A stretch of DNA of 64,000 nucleotides from Trichobilharzia regenti (Eukaryota > Platyhelminthes > Trematoda > Strigeidida > Schistosomatidae), in NCBI GenBank assembly GCA_944472135.2, contig CALYDD020000370.1:1-64000 (forward strand), in the 5' to 3' direction. Shown here piece by piece: positions 26,101 through 37,172 of this stretch (position 1 is its first letter; the number at the start of each line of letters is the position of its first letter). A model generated the notes under the pieces. That model did not search any database and was not told where the DNA came from. It saw only the letters and a program-made list of their open reading frames with translations. Both the position numbers and the translations under genes were made by a program.

Positions 26101-26587
26101 TACTGGATAACGCTTTGGCGTTTCAAACTATGGCCACTGGGTTCGAGCCTCGGTGGGAACATCATCACTCACTTCGGAATGCAGGCACATCCAGCTGACG
26201 ACTCCCAAATAGGACGAAATGCGAATCCTCGATTCCACTGCCAGTCACCATCCACCAATTCACTTCTAATTACACGCCCAGACATCGTCGAAGCATCTGC
26301 ACAAGAAGCCGACATGTCAACCTGACACCGAGCACTTCGGTCCAATCAATCGACGGGAAAATGTAAAATTGAATTAAATAATTAATATGACCCGTTGGAC
26401 AAGAGGTGGCTGTCGTCGCCCGAGTGGTCTACTGGATAACGCTTTGGCGTTTCAAACTATGGCCACTGGGTTCGAGCCTCGGTGGGAACATCATCACTCA
26501 CTTCGGAATGCAGGCACATCCAGCTGACGACTCCCAATTTGCACGAATTCTGTTTAGTTTACTTTGCGTCGTTTCCTCTGTCATTTA

Positions 26588-26596
26588 TTTTTTTTT
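26588..26596 (+). terminator. Candidate Pol III terminator just right of the array
   Basis: A run of nine T, about 50 bp beyond the last unit, is the first run of four or more T on the plus strand after the array begins. A Pol III transcript started in any unit would be expected to reach it. Confidence 0.45.
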
Positions 26597-28571
26597 GCTT
26601 AACTTCGTTTTATTCGTAGAATGATTTTCTGTGTGTTTTTTTTGTTTGCGGTAATTTTTTTACTCCTACATTGTATTTTTTTATTATGTGTGCTATCTTT
26701 TTAATAGGTAATATTTATGAATTTGAGAGTAGTTTTATACGGCGTTTTATTACGCAGGTTTTTCGAGTGACTAGCGTGTCTTAGTAATAGTAGTAATATT
26801 AAGAAGAAGATGAGAAAGAGAAAATTACTATTATTTTTATCTCCGTAAGCTTCTTTGTTGCCGTGGCTACAAGCTTCCTCCCCACCATCATATCATCTAA
26901 ATTTTCACTTGATGCGCACGTATTCAAAAGCTGTCTCTTTTGTTGATTAAGTCCTTATATTTAATTGTTTTTTTAATTGTTAATGTTTTTCAATATGTGT
27001 CTGATATATATATGACCTTATTCTCACTACATTGTGCGTTCATTTGAAAATTTATTCGTTTATAATGTGTATTGTGTATTGACAACCACACGTGTGTGTG
27101 TGCTGTTACCTTAAGTGGTGACATGTGATGTCAGTAGCTTAACAGTCAATAAAACTTTGCTGTATTTCCTGGACATGTGGCCCTAATGTTTCCAAAGTAG
27201 TTATCAAACGACCACACTGACGGATATTATTAAAAAAAATTTTTTAGGTTCTGCTCTTTGTCACTTTGTTTTCGTTGTCTCTTTTCGTGCGGAAATGGCT
27301 TCATCTCTTTTTCCTAATCAATGTAGGCTTCGACATGAGAAAATTACTGTGTATTCAGATGCAGTAAATGAATTCGTTAATCAGTCAACTAGTGACAAAT
27401 TCTATTAATAGAAGCTGGATAAAAGTATGGGTCAAAGCTTAGATCAACCAGGAAGTAAAAGCACTAAAAATGTTCAGAACTATCCTGTTGTGAACCTTCA
27501 TGTTTCACTGTGTATCTACGCAAATTTTATGTTCTAGATCCGTGTGTTGATTGGATAAATAATAATGTTTGTATGACTTTTGAACTGTATTCTTCATTAT
27601 CCTAACTGGTGATAGTCATATAAGTGACAAAAATATTACATAGACGAATTGTGAAAATGAAATGAAGTGAATGTGTGATCAGCTTGACACATTAAATTCA
27701 TGAAATAATATTCTTTTGAATAATGATATAGGATGAATATTTCTATCAGACTTATGTAGCAGAATATAGATGATAAATTACAATGGGGTAATGTTAAACT
27801 AATTAGCTTTTTATGCATCTTTGCACAGTGTAAACAAAATTATTCACCAGTTTTATCATGCTTAAATTACTATCTCAACCACAGACTCCCTATCTTTGTT
27901 AATGAGTTGACCAGGCGTTAGGATGCCTTTTCTCACCCACTTCTACTGTGAGTTCCACTTACAACAATTACTAAAATAAGTATTTATGACGACCATAAAA
28001 AAGTCGTTACAGTAGTGTAAGGAATAAACCCGTCAGTAACATCACGGCGATTGGCCGTTAAATGTAAACTGTAAAATACTCTAAACTGAGGTCAAATGAT
28101 ATTTAAATTAGAAGCATCATATACCCTTATATTATCAAACTTATTTAGACTACCAAGTATTCCAGTTTGAAAAACTAGTTACTGACATCATGTAAATAGG
28201 ACATAATCACACAGTTATTTATGTACACAATGCACAAACGCTTTCCCCACTTAACTCGGATAAAATTGTGAACATCTCCAAATCATCTAATCTAAAGCAT
28301 CATTTCCATATACGAGAGAGATTCGCCATAATAATAAGGTATTAGACATTCAGTCCCACTTTATTGATTCAATTGTGGCTTCGTTCTCATCGACAGCGCA
28401 TGAAAAAATGAGGGAAACATGATTAACTTGTGTCTACTAATCAGAGGTCATGTCCTAATATTTCCCAACTTTCTGTAAACAAACAATAATAAAATAATGA
28501 CTGGTCACCAATTTTTCGAGAACTCTTCTTGAACAGTTTTCATTTACGTTACTACAGCATATGAATCAAAC
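26597..28571. other. AT-rich DNA, nothing recognised
   Basis: No protein-like frame, RNA gene or repeat match was found. Short poly-A and poly-T runs occur around 27230-27250. Confidence 0.5.
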
Positions 28572-28755
28572 AATGTGGGTACTGTTAATATAAGAATAAA
28601 ACTTGTGCACTGTGGTAGAGTGTAACTCCATTATGGGTAAATTTTGTTTTGATAAAGTCTCACAGTGTTATACAGTAATGTTTACTGATGACGTTTCGAG
28701 CACAATTTATTGCTCATAATCATATCAAGGTAATCACACGACTTCCTAAATTCAT

Positions 28756-29373
28756 TTATATAGTTCCATTGTTTTTCTCTTGATTTTCACTTGATTTGAT
28801 TGGTAATAGTATTTTCCATATTTCAGGTATGAGTGACGAGTCATTCCTATTGCATGTGTTGGGTGTAGACTCGATGAACAAGGATTCAGTAATCAACCTC
28901 TCTCTCCACCTACCTAGATTACTTTTAAGAATTTTAACCCTCTCCCACCCTATTGTGTGGTTGTGTGTTAGCGCATGCATTGCAATTGCTGAGCTTTTTT
29001 CTAAATTACTTATCTTCTCGGGGTCAACCATTCTTACCTTAGCTAAATTCTTATGCTCTGACAATCTGACTACCCCTGACCTACTAGTTTGACCTATGTA
29101 GTTGACCTCACAGTCATTGCATGGTATTTTGTAAATAATATTATTTTGTCTAATTGGGTCAACTGGGTCCTTTAACCTACAGAGCTTGTCCCTGAGTGAG
29201 TTTGTAGGTTTAAATGCCACCCTAATTCCTATTTTATTCAGAATCCTACGTAGTGTCTCAGATGTCCCCTCTTTGTATGGTATAACTGTGGATGACTTAT
29301 ATTCTTTCTTATTTATGTTATTATTACTAGTTTCACAATTATTTTTATTTTGTTTTTGGCCTTTAGTGATCTT
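28756..29373 (-). pseudogene. PLE GIY-YIG endonuclease domain, left inverted arm
   Basis: The open frame reads the linker and C-terminal endonuclease of a PLE, the same protein sequence as the plus arm. It includes IYKIPCNDC followed by YIGQTSR, with the downstream Arg and the EH pair expected of the CC...H-type PLE GIY-YIG domain. It lacks the RT and is fused at its N-terminal side to the ATP synthase fragment, so it is a dead-on-arrival copy. The domain would nick DNA for target-primed reverse transcription. Confidence 0.85.
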
Positions 29374-29640
29374 AGTGACTAGGATTTCTTGCATATGCCA
29401 TTGCCAAGTTCCCGAACACTGACCCAATCCAGCACCTGATCCAGCAGCTCCAACTGTGGCTGCGCCAGCTCCAATATACTTCGCTGCTTGATCGATATCC
29501 TTTCGTAAAGCAGATACGTGGAACTGACTGCATGGAACCATAAATGAGACGACGGCTGGTGAGGGACTGTAAGACATGGACCTCAGAACATTGAGGACTG
29601 TTGGTCTGAGGACAGCATTGAATCGGGCAATCGGCATCAT
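29374..29640 (-). pseudogene. ATP synthase F0 subunit c (lipid-binding protein) retrocopy fragment
   Basis: From ATG at 29640 the minus strand encodes a mitochondrial-type presequence (MMPIARFNAVLRPTV) followed by the start of the mature c subunit, DIDQAAKYIGAGAATVGAAG, then SGAGLG. A one-base deletion near 29421/29422 shifts the frame; in the next frame the c-subunit sequence goes on as VFGNLAMAYARNPSH and stops at the PLE junction. The second transmembrane helix with the proton-binding acidic residue is absent. About 90 codons run with no intron, which suggests an mRNA source. The join to PLE sequence occurs at AAGATCAC, which is shared with the other arm. It cannot make a working subunit. 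Confidence 0.85.
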
Positions 29641-29692
29641 TCTAGAGCAACTTATGCTAACTTGGCGACAAGATGAAGGACCGCGGCAAGAA

Positions 29693-29783
29693 CTCAATAC
29701 ATTTAACCCTACTCCGAAAATACATATTTATGGACAGCTGGGAAAATAGTGCCCTCAATACATTTAACCCTACTCCGAAAATA
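29693..29783 (+). repeat. 30-bp direct repeat at the PLE inner junction
   Basis: Positions 29693-29722 and 29754-29783 carry the same 30 bp, starting CTCAATACATTTAACC, 61 bp apart. The second copy lies in the RT frame just before the YVDD motif; the first appears to be an extra copy made when the two arms were joined. Confidence 0.8.
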
Positions 29784-30785
29784 TGGTGGAGATATGTGGA
29801 TGACACTTTCACAGTGCTAAAAACAGAACACATCTCTAGCTTCTTGACACATATAAACTCACAAGTTTAGGGAATAAAATTCACATTTGAATCAGAAAAT
29901 GAACAAGGAGAATTAGCTATGTTAGATTGTAAGATAAAAAGAATAGAAGAAGGCAAACTACACACTAGTGTTTATAGAAAACCAACGCATTCTAATAGAT
30001 ATTTAGACTTTAATTCGTCTCATCCTTTAAATGTTAAGGCAGGCTTAGTTAAATGTTTAACAAACCGAGCAGTGGCACTAAGTAGCACAAAAAAAGATCT
30101 AAATGATGAATTAAAACAGATAGAAGAAGCGTTGGTGTTGAATAACTATCCTACAAAATTCATTAGGAAGATCACTAAAGGCCAAAAACAAAATAAAAAT
30201 AATTGTGAAACTAGTAATAATAACATAAATAAGAAAGAATATAAGTCATCCACAGTTATACCATACAAAGAGGGGACATCTGAGACACTACGTAGGATTC
30301 TGAATAAAATAGGAATTAGGGTGGCATTTAAACCTACAAACTCACTCAGGGACAAGCTCTGTAGGTTAAAGGACCCAGTTGACCCAATTAGACAAAATAA
30401 TATTATTTACAAAATACCATGCAATGACTGTGAGGTCAACTACATAGGTCAAACTAGTAGGTCAGGGGTAGTCAGATTGTCAGAGCATAAGAATTTAGCT
30501 AAGGTAAGAATGGTTGACCCCGAGAAGATAAGTAATTTAGAAAAAAGCTCAGCAATTGCAATGCATGCGCTAACACACAACCACACAATAGGGTGGGAGA
30601 GGGTTAAAATTCTTAAAAGTAATCTAGGTAGGTGGAGAGAGAGGTTGATTACTGAATCCTTGTTCATCGAGTCTACACCCAACACATGCAATAGGAATGA
30701 CTCGTCACTCATACCTGAAATATGGAAAATACTATTACCAATCAAATCAAGTGAAAATCAAGAGAAAAACAATGGAACTATATAA
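29723..30785 (+). pseudogene. PLE reverse transcriptase C-terminal half plus GIY-YIG, right arm
   Basis: The frame starts in the RT palm (FMDSWENSAL, then WWRYVDDTFTV with the YVDD catalytic box). It meets a TAG at 29868-29870 after INSQV and resumes in the same frame (GIKFTFESENE). It then continues through LHTSVYRKPTHSNRYL, a Lys/Asn-rich linker and the GIY-YIG domain. In the part after ATG 29919, the IYKIPC box is near residues 163-168, YIGQTSR near 175-181 and EH at 189-190. The element is 5'-truncated inside the RT, so it is not autonomous even without the nonsense codon. Confidence 0.9.
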
Positions 30786-30810
30786 ATGAATTTAGGAAGT
30801 CGTAAAAGTG

Positions 30811-30862
30811 ATTACCTTGATATGATTATGAGCAATAAATTGTGCTCGAAACGTCATCAGTA
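30811..30862 (+). ncRNA. PLE terminus with hammerhead-like element
   Basis: The end of the plus arm has GAGCA...TGCTC forming a hairpin, then CGAAAC and GTC just before ATCAG. PLEs are known to carry minimal hammerhead motifs at their ends, and the order hairpin-GAAAC-GUC fits, but the CUGAUGA box is not clean (ATTATGA is in its place). The mirror copy is at 28681-28728. Activity is doubtful. Confidence 0.4.
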
Positions 30863-30875
30863 AATGTGGGTACTG

Positions 30876-32870
30876 CTTAGTGTATTTCTTGAAGGTATCA
30901 GTATAGTTAGCTGATTGCATCTAGTATGCTGTCAGTCTACCTAAATACCTGTGTCTCGGTTCTAGTTTAATCATAACCACAAGTATTTAAACATCAACCA
31001 ACCGGTTTCTCCCAGCTGGTGTAAAATGTCTCCAATGTTTATGTCTGCTTTTAGCATAATAATATTGTCAAACAATTAACCCACTGTTTATTGCTTACAG
31101 GTAAAAATAGAACTAAATAGTCAGCTTTTATAATTAGTATCTGATTCTGCACCACAATAATTACAAGAAACACTGAACAAAAATTAATTGCTAAAATATG
31201 AATGCATTATAAAATGCCTATTTTAAACACCTTGTATACTACATTACAAAAAGTATAAATGAATGCATCGCCAGGTCAGTGTTTACTCCACAACAGAAAA
31301 TTATATAACATTAACGGAATATTACATCACTTTAGATTTTATAGCAATGGATGTATTCTCTCAGTTACTCGTTTATACCTATTAGGTAGTGCGTAATTGT
31401 TTTAAGACAGTGTGATGAAAATACTGCAAATTGAGTAACCTGGACTATTTTCTGATTTCATCACGTCCTGAGTGGAACACAGTGCCTAAAGTTCAGAATT
31501 TCAGTAGTGACGGTGTTAAATCTATACAATAAGTCTGCTAGCCTCACCCCCATTCTTCACTTTTTTCTAGGATTACTACCACCTAGCAAACTAAGTCGGG
31601 TTTAAGAGTGCATCGATCAGGAACTGAACTCCGGACCTCGTACGCAGTTATGCAGAACTTGACTATTCAACCCTCGATGCACCACTTGGACTATACTGAT
31701 CATTTACTGTTTAGTGTGCCATCAGTTTTTAATTAGTGTCATCAAGCTAAGTGACCTAATATTACAATACAAAGTATGCAAATTTATATTAGCCTGTGTA
31801 TTATGGAATGAGTCAGTTAGAAATAGATGTGTTGTGAATAGCCTAGACAAAAGTACTAATTTTTTCCTAACCCCTGTGGTGAAAAGTGACTGGCGATTAG
31901 GAGTCTTAATTCAATACATCTTTGTTTGAGTGACTTTTTTCATTTTCGGGTTAATTTTGTGATTTAAGCCTTGTCTGTTTGATGCATTTTGAAGCTATTT
32001 CTTTAGAATCACGTAACTCAGGTCAATTTTTGCATGATTTTTTTTCTTCAATTTAGTTTAATTCTTCCGAGTGATTTCTACTCACTTATACAAATAAGAA
32101 AAGATTGAGGTCAAGGGTCAACAAATATTATTCACAAACGACATATACCTTGCCTTTTACTGTGTCGCGGCTAGAGAAATTACGTAATTCATTTCTCTTT
32201 AGATAACGCTACTTTGGATGAGGCGGTCAAACATGAGAGATAATAAAGTCAAATAGGTCAAATTCTGGACCGACTGCTAATTGTAATTGCCTAAAATTTT
32301 TGTTAGACTGTCTGAAACATTAAACTGCTTTCTAAGTCAAACTTTTTTAACTCCGCTATGAGTCATCCTATTAACTAAAATGGTCAAATTAAAGTGATCG
32401 GCTAAAATATGATTCACAATTAATTCATGATTAAGTTCTGCCCAGATAACTAATAATTTTACCAAAAAGTTGCTTTTAAATCTTATGAAGCATAACCTAT
32501 TTCGGCAGTCTGGAAGTAGTTTTATAAGGGAAGTGTTCAGTTAGTATTCATTTTTTCCCAATTGCGCCTTATTTACAATCGAATAAGTAAAGCTAAGTGG
32601 ACAATGGTGATAACGACTGGGTATTCACAGATCAAAGTTCTTGTGACTCCAAAATGATGAGACTGAAATATTAGCTACTTTCAGAAGACCAACAAGACAA
32701 TGAACCGATAGTGTATTACATTGATGTCGCCTGTTCTTTTAGTTTTCTTTCGAATCCACCTTCTTTATCGCCAACCCGACTATATTCCGTGTGACTGGGA
32801 TTGCGAAGCTTGAACTCGTAACCCGTTAAGTGTAAGTGGATCTACTGAAATACTTGACTACTACTTCCTG
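30876..32870. other. AT-rich DNA; possible tRNA-derived SINE head on minus near 31610-31690
   Basis: No protein gene seen. The minus strand at about 31690-31610 has GAGTTCAGTTCC, a weak B-box, about 45 nt after a tRNA-like stretch; a second weak B-box-like GAGTTCAAGCTTC lies on the minus strand near 32808-32820. Both could be SINE relics, but neither is certain. Confidence 0.3.
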
Positions 32871-32879
32871 CTGATGGTG

Positions 32880-33195
32880 AACTACCAATTATGGAACAGC
32901 AGGTTGAAGATGAGGCAGTAACTCATCGAAGAAGACATTGCGAAGTGGTCGCGCTATGTCGTGAATTGGCAGAAGTTAGAATTCAAGGACCATTGGATCG
33001 GGTCCCAGTGGCTCACAATGGTCTACGAGCTCGCCTTGTAACCAGAAGGTCCTGGGTTCGAATCCCGGTGGGTGCATACTGATGAAGAGTCCCAAACTAG
33101 GACGAAACAGCTGTCCAGTACTCCCAGGTTTTCCAGTGGTTCTCTAACTGACGTCAGCTCATGATTAAATCCTCCATGCAATCGAACAAAATCCC
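32880..33195 (+). mobile_element. SMalpha-related SINE with tRNA-like head and hammerhead-like core
   Basis: A tRNA-like head is seen at about 33000-33075: an A-box-like GTGGCTCACAATGG at 33008 and a perfect B-box GGTTCGAATCC at 33055-33065. It is followed by CTGATGA (33079-33085), a GTCC...GGAC helix II and GAAAC (33104-33108). Three extra bases (AGA) sit between CTGATGA and helix II, unlike an active hammerhead. The tail ends with ACAAAATCCCTAC near 33195. A second member of the family is at 37957-38116. The 5' limit is uncertain. Confidence 0.65.
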
Positions 33196-36100
33196 TACAA
33201 AACCAATACTTGAAAATTATGGAATTCCCAGTTTATTTAAGGACTGATTTGCAATTTAAATGTGACAGTTCCTAAGATCTATGCACCTACTTATGTTACA
33301 CTAGATAATGTCACTTTTCAGACTCAATTATACTTTCCACGTGATTATTGAACTTGTGTAGACACAATACGTTCACAAATAATTCTTCATAATTTGCTGA
33401 CCTGTCTGTATCACTCAGTGTCTTGTAAACACTAATAGTGCTAATGATTGTGCTAATACCTAATAGTAACTTCGAAAATTTCACTAAGGTCGCTTCCAAA
33501 TTAGCATAAACAAATAGCTGTCGTTATCATTTTGATATAAAACAGTAAATACTCAGGTGATTAAAAAAAAAACTAATAACGTGACCATTAGCCAGTCATG
33601 AGTTGATAAAATCCAACACGTTATACATTTCAACTTGAATCAACGTTGCATTACTCTTTCATTGAATAAAAAAACCGGAAAAAAATTACAGGACTAAAAG
33701 TTACTGAAGTGTTGTAATTTAGCTGTATGGCAAATTTCCTCCGAAAGCCAACACTCCTATATTCTCACTACTTGAAATTTTAGTCACTTATGCCTAGAGA
33801 ACAAATTACTGAGAGAATTTGTAAAATAGGTAGTTGTATTATATAAATCTTCCCAATTAGGTAAGAACAGAACTTTTAAAGCAGTATATTGACATCGAGA
33901 CTTGTGAGTGGATTCTTCAAAGCTAACAAAATCAACCTCAAACTGTCATCAGTAATTTTTTATTTTTATTCCTTTACGTTCCCAGTGGATCGTAGGGTTC
34001 CAAGCTAGAGGCTTGAAGTTTCGGTAGCAGTGGTTGCTTGGCTCACACTCAACCTTCCCTCTTTACCAGTCTTATTATTGGCTTGGCGACGTAAAGGAGT
34101 GCGTCGGCCAGACCACATGCGTAATGGTTGGCGAGCATCCTACCGTTGTCCCACCGACGCACCATAAACAATAATTATTTCTTCTTTTCTTATGGGCATC
34201 ACATGATATTCAGAATGTAGTGGAATGTATGCACCACATATGTGGGTGAACTTCGAAGTATGCCAATTTTTTTGCAAATCGTATTCACCTAATATACTGA
34301 ATTCAGCATTACCATTAGAAGTTTGAAGGTTGTTGTAAATCTAAACATTTTCTCAGGCCATGTTCAAATTAATTTATAGATTTTTAGATAACTGTCTAAG
34401 AGGTATAGATAAAAGATCATTCGTTAAGCTGAAATCACTTCCATTTTCTGTAAATATCAAATTAGTTTACAGAAAATATATCACTGAAAATAAATTCAGC
34501 GACCTCTTAACAAAGAAAAAATCGTTTAAGCTCACATAAGTCTACATCGGTAAGTTCTGTAATGAACAGTTGTCATTTTCCCGGTATAACCTAGTTATTT
34601 TCACATTATCTTCGCTACAGTGAAACCCATGTTATACTTCCTGATTCATGTTCCATTTATATATAATTTCATGTTTGTACTTGCCAGGAGATTATTAGCA
34701 TTGTTTGCGTGTTTCCATACTTACATTGGATTGCTTCAGGTAAGGTTCACTAAGACCATTCGCGTTAGATGTCCACTGAAAATACCTTATGTTAATACCC
34801 ACATAATGTTAAGTTATGAATACTAATATGGTAGACTAAGAGAACACAGTTTAAGTGAATATTATCTCTTATACGCAAATGAGAATAATCATAGTAACCT
34901 TCTTTCACGTTGATTTATTCACCGTTTGTCTGATATTAAAATAAATGAATGGTATTTGAAAGGTGAAATTTTAAAAGAATAACGGTGCTGATAAAGTTTC
35001 TTGCCTTCTAGTTCATTGGGCAGTGTTATGAGCCTTCGTCTGCAAATATTTCGTCACACAAAGTTCAGTGATCGACTTTTGTCTTCTTGTTGTAATTGTA
35101 TCCGGAATAAGAATAAACGTCTTGTTTAACATCATGTAAACAAAGTGTGAAGAGACACCAGACTGAGGTTATCTGATCATATAAAATTGGAGTTAAATAC
35201 AACTAAAAGAATCCAATGTTGACAGAATTCTCCAGTCATTAGAAAAGCTTAGATCCTGTCACCAAATCAACACACTGACCAGTCTTTATTGTGAATGTTT
35301 CTAGTCAAAATCTAATAGTGTGGTGGTATGATACAGACAATATGTACCAACGGAATATGATTCTCATATATTCCCACAGTTCAAAAAAGCACATGAGTAA
35401 CAGAATACGATATATCTCTTTGATCATTCTGTTTATTGCTAGAGTCAGAATATTATTCTCACAGTTCAATACTGCTTTAGCAACAGAATTCTTTGCATAT
35501 TTGAACATTCTTTTTCATGTCATATTGATGTAAACCAAAATCGCAAGCTTAGTGATTGGATCACGGATATAAACTGCACATATATATATTCCATGTCTTG
35601 CCTTCTAGTGTTACAATAGTACAATAAGTTTTCATCAATTATGATCATAGAGTTATATCTTATTTGTCCGAAGGAAGTGGTTTCCAGTCTTCTGATTTAG
35701 AATTAAACTAGCTGCTTCATGCAATAAGATGTATTCAGCATACATCTCAAGGCACATTATCGGTCAGTGCCTTACTGACGGATGGAAATAGCTGTGGTTA
35801 TTTAGAAAAACTAACAAAATTCGCTAGTGAAAATGCGGGACGAATGAAGCAGTATTTACCAGTTTCTTATACTGGAAACAACTTTCACCAGGATTACATT
35901 CTCATAAAGCTAGCGCATCAGTTTATATCCCATAGTAAGGTCTGTGATCTATAACAAAGAAGTGTTGGATTTAATCTTTTTATTTTCGATTCTTGTGCAA
36001 GTCAGTCATGAATTCTGTATGATACGTTATATATGATTTTTTTCGAATAACCAGAAGCTAGTATTAATGTCGTACCATTCTCTTTATTCCTACAATTCAT

Positions 36101-36769
36101 TTTAGAATGAAGAAATCGTATATCAAGTTGATTTGTTGTTATTTTTGTGCACTTAGTCAATATTAGTGATAAAATACAAACTACTCTTTATTCACACAAT
36201 TTTTCCTCCAAATAGAAGGAAATAATTTATCAGGTGGACTGTCACATTATTTTTGATACTAAACTCAGGTGAAAAAAAGTGTGCTAATTTTAGGTTATTA
36301 GAAAATAATATTAAATCTAAAAATATACGACCTGTATTAGTTTGCCAACTACCTGACTAATAGTCTGTCTGTCTGTATGTGAGAAAGAGTACATTTTCAC
36401 ATTGTTGTTTTTCAGTCTACTATTTGTTAAATGAATAACACCAATGTTACTTATATGGACTTGCCTTTTATATTAAAGCAAATAAATGCAGGGTTTAATT
36501 ATAATACACAAAATTAGTGGTAGGAAGTGTGAGTTAAACTTAGTTACAGAACCTTAGTTACTTCAGTTAATATGATGGTAATTCCTCTTTCAGGTTGTTA
36601 GGCCTGTCTCCTTCACAGAATGATTAGCGTGGTATAATCAAATAATGTAACTGTCTTTGTTATGCGAGAATGCTGATAAAAAAATAGGGTCTACAAAATG
36701 ATTAGCTTAAAAATAAGTGTACGTTTGACATATTTCAGATTTATAGTGATATGTATCCACATATATATT
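33196..36769. other. AT-rich DNA; one GC-richer unknown patch
   Basis: No supportable gene. Positions 33980-34166 are less AT-rich than their surroundings and have short complementary pieces (GTGCGTCGG and CCGACGCAC), possibly part of an unknown repeat. Other open frames here are short and lack motifs. Confidence 0.4.
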
Positions 36770-37157
36770 TATGTGTGTGTGTATGTTGCTCTCTCCTTCT
36801 GTTTGCTCGCTTAGTCTGTGACCATTTCACTTGTGTGAACTTGTCTCCTTTATTAATGTGTATTCTCCTTATATTATATTATATATAATATGAGTGTTTG
36901 TTGACAGTCCGTTGCTTGGTCACATATATCCATATATGGTTGTTTGACATGTCTGCTATATATATTTTGTTATATATATATTTCGTTCACACATTCTGTG
37001 TGAACTACTTTACTTTACTTACTTACCACTTTGGTGTGAGACCATTTATTTTCGTCTCCTTGTGTTTGGACAATAGAAGTATCATCGCAAACCTAGTGGT
37101 CTTCTGATTTCCGCCTTCTCGCGTCAAGACTATTAATTTCTCGACCAGTCCATAACA
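36770..37157 (+). mobile_element. Candidate LTR relic followed by a primer-binding site
   Basis: The segment ends CCATAACA and is followed three bases later by TGGCGACGGGGA (37161-37172). An ACA end, a short AT spacer and a TGGxGA box is the layout of an LTR 3' edge and primer-binding site, and the intact element at 58738-59455 shows the same order. The left limit (TGTGTGTG run) is a guess. No gag or pol remains were recognised downstream. Confidence 0.35.
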
Positions 37158-37172
37158 ATTTGGCGACGGGGA

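Larger units (their letters stand above)
7715..26537 (+). repeat. Tandem array of 329-bp SMalpha/retrozyme-like units (~57 copies)
   Basis: The motif GTGGCTGTCGTCGCCCGAG recurs at 7982 + 329k for k = 0 to 56 with no indel anywhere. A partial unit comes first, and the last unit is cut off at about 26537. Each unit has a tRNA-like head (A-box, B-box), a hammerhead-type core, and an AT-rich tail. Units differ mainly at two sites. The first is G or C in the TTTGAAA/TTTCAAA loop of the tRNA-like head. The second is CTGCCAG or CTGCTAG after the ribozyme. G units start at 7982, 18181, 18510, 20484, 20813, 21471, 22458, 22787 and 23445. CTGCTAG units start at 8311, 18510, 20155, 20484, 21471, 21800, 22458, 22787, 23116, 23445 and 24432. 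From 8640 to 18180 the 29 units carry the same allele at both sites. The family is the SMalpha SINE-like repeat of schistosomes (from knowledge of the motif). The 82-codon frame in most units is not a gene. Confidence 0.95.
28572..30875. mobile_element. Composite Penelope-like element insertion with 13-bp target duplication
   Basis: AATGTGGGTACTG occurs at 28572-28584 and 30863-30875, bounding a 2,278-bp insertion. Inside, a minus-strand arm (28681-29373) and a plus-strand arm (30168-30864) are inverted copies of the PLE 3' half. They are identical in coding content and differ by one 4-bp indel near the outer ends. Between them are a fragment of a cellular mRNA (ATP synthase subunit c) and the RT part of the plus arm. 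The left side has ~95 bp more than the right, beyond the shared terminus. Partial inverted copies at the 5' side are a known PLE habit; the single flanking duplication says the whole structure entered at once. Confidence 0.85.

Noticed and set aside
7982..26460. Suppressor-like anticodon (TTTCAAA) in C-type units
   Set aside because: The anticodon arm is not formed, so reading the loop as an anticodon is not justified.
7715..26537. CRISPR array or protein tandem repeat
   Set aside because: The whole 329-bp unit is conserved, with no spacers, and the genome is eukaryotic.
7982..26624. 82-codon open frames repeated in most array units
   Set aside because: They start at GTG, overlap the Pol III promoter and ribozyme, and are removed by a single common variant (CTGCTAG) in 11 units. 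They follow from repeat periodicity, not coding.
28796..29422. Plus-strand frames across the left PLE arm
   Set aside because: Antisense shadows of the GIY-YIG and linker coding sequence.
30146..30745. Minus-strand frames across the right PLE arm
   Set aside because: Antisense shadows of the same coding sequence.
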